Origin: Novosphingobium sediminis
GTDB taxonomy: Bacteria; Pseudomonadota; Alphaproteobacteria; Sphingomonadales; Sphingomonadaceae
NCBI RefSeq assembly: GCF_007991615.1
Contig: NZ_BJYR01000029.1
Coordinates: 1 to 51,322, forward strand
DNA length: 51,322 nt
Direction: 5' to 3'
Below, one piece after another: positions 45,712 to 51,322 of this stretch; the first letter of the stretch is position 1, and each line of letters opens with the position of its first letter. The notes beneath the pieces are model-generated. The model was given only the letters and a program-made list of their open reading frames with translations, did not search any database and was not told the DNA's origin. Both the position numbers and the translations under genes were made by a program.

Positions 45712-48314
45712 TCGGCTGCCTCCCTGAATTCATCGGCATGGAAGTCGGGCGCGCCGGGTTCGGGCGGCACGAAGTCGGGGAAAGCAACGCGTTCGATCGC
45801 ATCGGGGAGCGCCAGCCCCTCGCGCACCCGCTCCTCGATCTCGGAGAAGACCCTGGGGCTCGAGGAATAGAGCGTCGCCGAATAGGGATCGAGCACGAGC
45901 CGTCCAACGCAGAGCGTCTCGGGCCCCTTGATCAGGACATCGGAATACTCGGTGCCATTGCGCTTCAGCGAGCGCAGCAGCGTCTCGGTATAGCGGTCCA
46001 TCTCGAAACGCTGGTGTTTCGCGAGATCATTGATCGTCTCCTCCTTCTGCTGGAGCACGACCGACCAGTCCGAGTTCTCAAGCGCGGCGAGTGAGCCTTC
46101 GGACTTGTAAAAGTCATTCAAGGACTGCGTTGCGGTGATGAGCGAGCCGCCATACTTGCGGCAGGTGCGGGCATAGGTCTCGATTGCCTGGCCCATCTGC
46201 CCGCCCCCGAGCAATTGCCAGGCCTCGTCGATCATGGTGAGCTTGGGCACCGAGCGGTCGAGATCGCGCATGACCCTGAGGGTCAGGAACATGAGCGCGG
46301 TCAGCGCGACCGAGCGCAGTTCGGGCTTCGAGGAAAGGTCCGAGAGCTCGAACACGGTGAGCCCCGCCGAAAGATCGATCGAGCAGGCGCCGGCAAAGAA
46401 GCGGCCATAGGTGCCGCCGGTGAGGAACGGCGCCATGGCGTCGGCGAGATCGCCGGCGAAGGGCGATGGCGCCGAGCGCAGCGCTGCCGCGACATCATCG
46501 ATTGTGCCGGCGCGCTGCTTCTCGCGCCAGACCGCGCTCACGGCCGAATCAATGAGCCCGCGCTCGGTGTCGGAGAGGCGGTCCTGCTGGCGCGCCATCT
46601 GGCCGATGATCGCTTTGAGCATCGCGAGGCATTCGACCTCGTAGTCCTCGCCGTCCTCGTCGCTGGTCAATGCGGCGGCATCGATCATGTCGAAGGGATT
46701 GAGCGAGAAGCCCGAGGAGAGCTTGAACTCGACGAAAGCCCCGCCGAAGGCCTTGGCCATGTGCTCGAACGAGCGTCCGTCGTCGATGACGATAACCTTG
46801 GCGCCAGCGCCCGACATCGCGGCGCAGACGTCCTGAAGGAAGACCGATTTGCCCGAACCCGACTTGCCGAAGACCGCGACGTTGTGGTTGCCCGCCTGGT
46901 TCTGGAACGGCGACCAGAAGAAGGGCTGGCCGCGCCGGCCGATGAGGAGCACGTGCGGGATCGGCCCGCCCATGTGTTCGCCCTGTAAGGGGGCGATCGA
47001 GGCGGCGGTCGTGGTCAGCATGGTCTTGAAGCGCTTCATGCGCCTCAGATCCGCCGTCAGACCGTTCGGCAGCGACAGCGGCATGGCGGCGAGCAGCCCC
47101 ATGACCTGCAAATAGCGTTCGTCGATGAGGTCCCAGCCTGCCGCCTTGTAGACCGATTTGACGAGCCGCTCGTTGACGTCGCCCTTGCCGAGCGGCGAGA
47201 GCGCGCCGACCCCGTAATAGACCTGGGCGAGCTTGCGGCCCTGGCGGATCTGGCCCTGGACGTACTGCCACTCGTCGCGCTGTTCGGAAAGCTGGGGGAG
47301 AAAGCGGGCCGAGCGGCTGTCGGCAAGGCTGGTGGTGCGCATGACCTTGAGGCCGGTGCGCGAGGCGACGGCCTCGTCGTCCTGGAAGACGAGGCCCATG
47401 ACGGTCATGACGTTGCAGCCGAAGCGCAGCTTGTCGTTGACCATGTCGCCGATGATCTTCTGGACGTCCCACGGCGCCCATTGCTTGGGCAGGTGCCGCA
47501 CCGCGAAGAAGCGCCAGTCGAAGGCGTCGGGGACGACCTCGCCGATCACCGGCGCGCCGTCGACATTTTCTCCGGTGGGACGGAAGCGCTCGGTCCTCAG
47601 CACGATTCGGTCGGGCGTGACCTGGGTCTCGAGATCGCGCCTGATGCACTGGACGTTGATCGGGTCGAGCTCGGAATAGTGTTCGGGCCGGTCGGCATTG
47701 TCGACAGAGGGGCAGAGAAAATCGTCGAGGAAGGCGATGAGCTCGACCGGCCCCATTTCGCGCGCCGGGATCGAAAGCGCCTGGCAGGTGCCCTTGAGGC
47801 TCTCGCGCACGCTCGACAGCACGTCGGCACCGATGGACCCGCTGAGCCTGGCGCCGACCGAGAGGATGAGGCGGGTGCTGCGCACGAAGAACGGTGCGTC
47901 GCGCGAGATCGACATCCAGGCTCCGCGCCTCAGCCAGCGCGCGCGGTGCGCGGCGGCGCGGCCATAGACGCCCTTGGCGACAACGCGCGGCATGACCCAA
48001 TCGGCGATGCGGGTTCCGACCGACGGGCTCTGCCAGTGGATCAACTGGATCTCACAGCCAGAGGGCACCGCATCCGACAGGAATTGCGTGAGGATTTCGC
48101 CGCTGCGCTCGTCCGCTCCCATCATCGGGGCGAGTTCGAGGATGAACCCCATGGACTCGGTGTTGATGAACAGACCCGACTTCGCGTCGTAGCTGCGGTA
48201 GGGCAGCCAGTTTGCCAGCATCGGCGCGCCCAGCAGCGGCCGGTCGGCCTCGGGCCGCGCGCTCTCGCCGAAGAGGAGATCGAGGAAGCTGTCCCAGAAG
48301 CCGCGCCGCGCCAT
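45708..48314 (-). CDS. traC: TraC, VirB4-like ATPase of the F-type secretion system
   Basis: Encodes 868 residues from ATG 48314 (GAGGAG upstream). The frame reaching 48803 overlaps traV and is rejected. N-terminal half: FWDSFLDLLFGE, LFINTESMGFILELAPMMGA and GEILTQFLSDAVPSGCEIQL, as in TraC. C-terminal ATPase: Walker A FGKSGSGKSVFLQDV (about 480-492), Walker B LTMIDEAWQLLGGGQMGQAI and the arginine region TYARTCRKYGGSLITATQSL. It powers pilin extraction and pilus assembly at the inner membrane. Confidence 0.94.
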   Translation of the reverse strand: MARRGFWDSFLDLLFGESARPEADRPLLGAPMLANWLPYRSYDAKSGLFINTESMGFILELAPMMGADERSGEILTQFLSDAVPSGCEIQLIHWQSPSVGTRIADWVMPRVVAKGVYGRAAAHRARWLRRGAWMSISRDAPFFVRSTRLILSVGARLSGSIGADVLSSVRESLKGTCQALSIPAREMGPVELIAFLDDFLCPSVDNADRPEHYSELDPINVQCIRRDLETQVTPDRIVLRTERFRPTGENVDGAPVIGEVVPDAFDWRFFAVRHLPKQWAPWDVQKIIGDMVNDKLRFGCNVMTVMGLVFQDDEAVASRTGLKVMRTTSLADSRSARFLPQLSEQRDEWQYVQGQIRQGRKLAQVYYGVGALSPLGKGDVNERLVKSVYKAAGWDLIDERYLQVMGLLAAMPLSLPNGLTADLRRMKRFKTMLTTTAASIAPLQGEHMGGPIPHVLLIGRRGQPFFWSPFQNQAGNHNVAVFGKSGSGKSVFLQDVCAAMSGAGAKVIVIDDGRSFEHMAKAFGGAFVEFKLSSGFSLNPFDMIDAAALTSDEDGEDYEVECLAMLKAIIGQMARQQDRLSDTERGLIDSAVSAVWREKQRAGTIDDVAAALRSAPSPFAGDLADAMAPFLTGGTYGRFFAGACSIDLSAGLTVFELSDLSSKPELRSVALTALMFLTLRVMRDLDRSVPKLTMIDEAWQLLGGGQMGQAIETYARTCRKYGGSLITATQSLNDFYKSEGSLAALENSDWSVVLQQKEETINDLAKHQRFEMDRYTETLLRSLKRNGTEYSDVLIKGPETLCVGRLVLDPYSATLYSSSPRVFSEIEERVREGLALPDAIERVAFPDFVPPEPGAPDFHADEFREAAE

Positions 48315-48318
48315 GGTT

Positions 48319-49542
48319 CTACTCCTCGACCTTGCCGGAGAAGGACGCGGGAGGATTGGCGGCCGTGGGTGTCGGGAAAGGAGCTTGTGCCGCGCCCTGT
48401 GTCGCGCCCTGTGCCGCAGCAGGTTCCGCGTCTCCCGGTTTGGCGGCGGTGCCGCCTTGGACGGGTGATGGCGCGGATGGTTGGCCAGCCTTGGTGGCGC
48501 CCCCAAGCCGTGCTTCGACCTCGGCCCTGATCGCATCGACCGGCGAGCCTGCCGACCTCGCAGCGCCCTTGGCCCGTGCTTCGGCCACCACCCTGGGATC
48601 GGGCAGGGCTCCCGATGGCACGGCACCTGGGCCGGGCAGTCCGGCTTGCTCGTCAGGCTTGTGGCTAACGGCAGACTGTGGATCGCCGGGCGGATTGGCC
48701 TGCTGCGCAGCGAGGGGCGCAGCGGCATCAGCGTCAGCTTGGGCCTGCGCCGCACCCTGCTCGCCCGAGCTGGCGCCGGACAGCTGCATCCAGCCACCCG
48801 CATCGGCGACGGTGTGCACTACCCGCGGCTCGTGAAAATTGCCGGAGCCATCGACATAGGAGGGGAACACCACCTTGAGCACGCGGCGCTCGCGGTGGGC
48901 GACACCTGGCCCGGCTGCGGCGATCCTGCCGCTGCCGGTCGGCATCAACCGGGCGCTCTGACCTGAGGTCCGTGACTGGGGCCGGAAATAGGGCCCTGAG
49001 GCCGGCACCATCGGGCGCGCATTCTGGATGACGGCAAGCGCCTGGTCGTCGATCACGGTCGAAGGCGCGCAGGTGCCGCCGGGCGCGCTGCAGGCAAAGT
49101 TGCCCTTGATGTTGCCGCCCCAGAGGCTCGTGCAGGCCGCCATCTGCGTCGCGGCCAGCCCGAGCGCGGCCACCTTCGCCGCGCGTGCAAGGCCCGGCCG
49201 CGCTGCATATCCGTGCGACTGCCGCGCAAGAAGCATCTCGATCTGCCCCGCGAGATTCCAGAGCGCCAGCCCGGCCTCGAGCGTCACGCTGTCCTGCGAC
49301 AGCGCGATATGCCCCGCCGAGCGCTGCCAGGCACGCTGGCGCAGCAGCATGAGTTCGCGGGGGGTGAGCGCCCTGCCCCTGCCTTTGCCACTGTCGCTTG
49401 CGAAGGCTGCGACAAGATTGTGCCAGAGGGCGATTGCCTCCGATTGACCAAGATTCAGGGCCGGAAGCCGCACCTGTCCCCGCGAGCGGCGCTGCACCGC
49501 GCGCTGGAACACTGACTGTTGCCGGGGCGTGAGAAGCGTCAT
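48319..49542 (-). CDS. traV: TraV-like outer-membrane lipoprotein with N-terminal extension
   Basis: Encodes 407 residues from ATG 49542. Residues about 103-137 form a lipoprotein signal (AAKVAALGLAATQMAAC, lipid-modified Cys137) followed by the TraV pattern SLWGGNIKGNFACSAPGGTC and a long Pro/Ala/Gly-rich C-terminus. The first 102 residues (TPRQQSVFQRAVQRRSRGQV, ALTPRELMLLRQRAWQRSAG) are a helical, basic domain that is not part of a usual TraV, and they place the signal peptide inside the protein. An internal ATG (Met103) could start a normal TraV. TraV anchors the TraB-TraK core complex in the outer membrane. Overlaps the dsbC gene (4 nt); ends 4 nt before traC. Confidence 0.8.
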   Translation of the reverse strand: MTLLTPRQQSVFQRAVQRRSRGQVRLPALNLGQSEAIALWHNLVAAFASDSGKGRGRALTPRELMLLRQRAWQRSAGHIALSQDSVTLEAGLALWNLAGQIEMLLARQSHGYAARPGLARAAKVAALGLAATQMAACTSLWGGNIKGNFACSAPGGTCAPSTVIDDQALAVIQNARPMVPASGPYFRPQSRTSGQSARLMPTGSGRIAAAGPGVAHRERRVLKVVFPSYVDGSGNFHEPRVVHTVADAGGWMQLSGASSGEQGAAQAQADADAAAPLAAQQANPPGDPQSAVSHKPDEQAGLPGPGAVPSGALPDPRVVAEARAKGAARSAGSPVDAIRAEVEARLGGATKAGQPSAPSPVQGGTAAKPGDAEPAAAQGATQGAAQAPFPTPTAANPPASFSGKVEE

Positions 49543-50441
49543 GAGCGCACGGCCTTGAGCCAGGTTTCGAGAACCGCGCGCGGGCGGTAGCCTTCGATCA
49601 CAGCGCCGTCCGAGCGCACGATCACCGGGGTTCCGGCAATCCCGGCCTCGCGGGCGAAGCGCTCGTTGGCATCGAGCGCCGAGGTGTCGCAGGGCTTGCT
49701 GTCGGCGATGGCTGCGCCGGCGTAGGCCGCCTTGACCGCGCGGGAGCGGTTGCGCGCGCAGAACACCTGGTTGGCAAGGTCGCGGCTGCCGAGCACCGAG
49801 ATCGGCCGCTCGATCACCCGCACGTTCATCGCCTCGAGCTCGGCCGAGAGCGCCCGGCAATAGCCGCAGCGAAAATCGCTGAACACCGTAACGGTCTTGC
49901 CGGCGGGGTTGCCCCAGACGATGCCGCCAGCCTCGGGCAGTTCGGCGAGCGACATCGTCCGGGGGGACCCCTGCGCGCCTGTCTCACGCGCAGCGGAAGT
50001 ATTGAGCCCGCGGGCCGAAGCCTGCGTGGTTTCGGCTTCGCGGCGGCTGCCTGCCGCCCCGCCGACGAGGAGGTCAGGGTTGACCTCGAGCAGGCGCACG
50101 GCGGTCAGGTCCTGGCGGGTCTGCATGTCGTAGACCCGCCCGATCATCAGGTAGCGCGCGGTCCGGTCGACGTAGAATAGCTGCGAGCCGGCGGTCACTT
50201 CGCAGACCCCGTCCACCACCTGGCAATTGACGCGGGAGACCGCGGTGCGGGGCAGGCGCTCCTTGAGCAGGCTCGCCACCGCCACATCGGCTTGCGAAGG
50301 GCGGCGCTCGCCGCCCTCGGCACTGGCCCAGACCAGCGAGGCGCCGCTGCCGAGCGCCATGGCCGCAAGCGGCCAGGCCAGACGCTTGACGGCGCGTTTC
50401 GTGGGCTTGAGCCGTTTCAGATCAGCAAAGTGGAACGTCAT
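49539..50441 (-). CDS. dsbC: DsbC-like disulfide isomerase of the transfer operon
   Basis: Encodes 300 residues from ATG 50441 (GAGGAG upstream; GTG 50450 also possible). A membrane anchor or signal lies at about 22-40 (AWPLAAMALGSGASLVWAS). Residues 70-125 are the DsbC dimerisation region (CQVVDGVCEVTAGSQLFYVD). The thioredoxin-fold domain has SDFRCGYCRALSAE (CxxC about 192-195), VFCARNRSRAVKAAYAG and the cis-Pro loop GIAGTPVIVRSDG. It would shuffle disulfides of TraN, TraU and TraH. The linker of about 40 residues between domains is longer than in E. coli DsbC. Confidence 0.9.
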   Translation of the reverse strand: MTFHFADLKRLKPTKRAVKRLAWPLAAMALGSGASLVWASAEGGERRPSQADVAVASLLKERLPRTAVSRVNCQVVDGVCEVTAGSQLFYVDRTARYLMIGRVYDMQTRQDLTAVRLLEVNPDLLVGGAAGSRREAETTQASARGLNTSAARETGAQGSPRTMSLAELPEAGGIVWGNPAGKTVTVFSDFRCGYCRALSAELEAMNVRVIERPISVLGSRDLANQVFCARNRSRAVKAAYAGAAIADSKPCDTSALDANERFAREAGIAGTPVIVRSDGAVIEGYRPRAVLETWLKAVRS

Positions 50442-50453
50442 CGCCTTCACTCC

Positions 50454-51322
50454 TCATCCGTTGATGAACACGCCCTCGAGGAAGACGATCTCGACATCGA
50501 TCCCGGTCGGCATCTCGATCACGGGCTGGTACTGCTCGGCCCGCTCGATCAGGTATTTGGAGACCATGTCGGCCGAGGTCGCGACGCCTTCGCCCAATCC
50601 GCCTTCGAGGATTTCACCCGTGCCGAGCTTCTGGCGCTGGCCATTCACATTGACGTTGGCGCCCTGGAGGACCGAGCTGGTGTTGGCCGAGAACCCGCGC
50701 CCGAACCCGCCGGCGAGCCCGGCTAGGAAAGCCTGGCCGACGAGTGCGCCTTCGCGGCTGACCACCCGGCCCCTCACCCCGGTCTTGCCGCCAAAGGCGA
50801 TGAAGCCCTTGACGTCCGAGACCGCGTAGCGGCCGCCCGGCTGCGGGCAGGTCATGCGCTGGAGCTTCACATAGACCTTCTCCGAGGAGAGGTCGGCGCG
50901 CGCCGCGCCGTTGACGAGGCAGCCGGCGATGTTGGTCGTGAGCAGCCGCCCCTTGTCGTAGACCGAGCGCGCCGGCCCCGTGATGCGCAGCACGACGGGG
51001 AGCGGATCGGTCTGGCTCTGGACCCCGGCATTGGCATCGACGCCGACGATCACCTTGGCGACTGCAATTGAATTGGGCGGCAGGTAATTGGCGCTGTCGG
51101 TATAGACCGTGTTGCCCCTCGGCACCGGGGTTCCAGTGCCGCTCGTCGCGCCTTCACCGAAAGAGACGAGACTGACCTCGCCGCCGCGCGCGATAGGAAG
51201 CCCGGCGGCAGAAGCTGCAGCCTGCCCCGCAGGCGTGTTTGGCATTCCCGCGAGGCGTGGGGCGCCCGCCACCTGGTAGCTTGGCGGACTGGTTCGCCCG
51301 TAAAGTGCATTGGGCCCGGAAT
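50454..51322 (-). CDS. traB: TraB, F-type core channel protein (VirB10-like), C-terminal part
   Basis: The frame is open to the window end, so the 5' part is missing; about 289 residues are visible. The VirB10/TrbI beta-barrel domain is clear: YLPPNSIAVAKVIVGVDANA, DPLPVVLRITGPARS, CLVNGAARADLSSEKVYVKL, MTCPQPGGRYAVSDVKGFIA, GKTGVRGRVVSREGALVGQA, then AFLAGLAGGFGRGF and the C-terminal EMPTGIDVEIVFLEGVFING. TraB spans the envelope and joins the inner-membrane ATPases to TraV/TraK. Its stop lies 12 nt before the dsbC start. The start codon and membrane segment lie outside the window. Confidence 0.92.
   Translation of the reverse strand, partial: SGPNALYGRTSPPSYQVAGAPRLAGMPNTPAGQAAASAAGLPIARGGEVSLVSFGEGATSGTGTPVPRGNTVYTDSANYLPPNSIAVAKVIVGVDANAGVQSQTDPLPVVLRITGPARSVYDKGRLLTTNIAGCLVNGAARADLSSEKVYVKLQRMTCPQPGGRYAVSDVKGFIAFGGKTGVRGRVVSREGALVGQAFLAGLAGGFGRGFSANTSSVLQGANVNVNGQRQKLGTGEILEGGLGEGVATSADMVSKYLIERAEQYQPVIEMPTGIDVEIVFLEGVFING

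Noticed and set aside
1..51322. CRISPR arrays, rRNA, tRNA, IS elements and integrase genes
   Set aside because: No regularly spaced repeats, no RNA gene sequences, and no transposase or integrase frame recognised on either strand.

Overview
The window is about 51 kb of GC-rich DNA that reads as part of a conjugative plasmid, or a plasmid-like integrative element, from an alphaproteobacterium, most likely a sphingomonad (Novosphingobium/Sphingobium/Sphingopyxis type). This rests on gene content: an ArdC-type antirestriction end, DUF736, DUF3768, DUF1173, DUF2493, SRAP, a MucR/Ros regulator, a MobF relaxase with TraD, and an F-type type IV secretion system. There are no chromosomal housekeeping genes, rRNA, tRNA, CRISPR or recognisable insertion sequences. 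The species cannot be fixed from sequence reading alone.

Layout. (1) 1-3186: the end of ardC and small conserved backbone genes, one of them (DUF3768) frameshifted. (2) 3234-7767: a compact island of visibly lower GC. On the minus strand are RHH regulator, GNAT protein, XRE regulator and ImmA/IrrE metallopeptidase. Divergently on the plus strand are a 62-aa protein, a ubiquitin-like protein (Multi_ubiq type), an E1/ThiF-like enzyme with a DUF6791-type N-terminus and a DUF6527 cysteine-rich protein. The divergent promoter carries two TAGCTA palindromes 11 bp apart, as expected of a ribbon-helix-helix operator. (3) 7977-17957: backbone stress and DNA-metabolism genes (DUF736, SRAP, DprA/SLOG-like, DUF1173, pentapeptide repeat, nuclease, SSB, MucR). 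(4) 18290-21439: two convergent AbiE-like type IV toxin-antitoxin modules, both with damaged toxins. (5) 22180-24405: DUF2493 and small genes, with a duplicated noncoding element around DUF2493. (6) 24880-30985: RHH accessory protein, TraD and MobF relaxase on the plus strand, with a possible oriT just upstream. (7) 31105-33665: a sigma-region-4/membrane fusion, a PrlF-YhaV toxin-antitoxin pair and small proteins. (8) 33668-51322: the F-type mating-pair-formation operon on the minus strand, in transcription order traB (cut by the window end), dsbC, traV, traC, orf, trbI, S26 peptidase, traW, orf, traU, trbC, traN, orf, traF, traH, traG.

How it fits together. Regions 6 and 8 make one self-transfer system: the relaxase nicks and pilots the DNA, TraD couples it to the channel, and the TraB/V/C/W/U/N/F/H/G and TrbC/TrbI proteins build the pilus and channel, with periplasmic disulfide enzymes (DsbC, CxxC-containing TraF) serving cysteine-rich TraN and TraU. 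Regions 1, 3 and 5 are the establishment and stress module. The toxin-antitoxin pairs add stability. The island in region 2 is the most interesting cargo: a minimal bacterial ubiquitin-like conjugation locus facing a regulator/acetyltransferase/protease operon, plausibly an anti-phage or stress-response unit. Several backbone genes carry single-base indels in or near homopolymers, so sequencing error must be considered alongside real decay.
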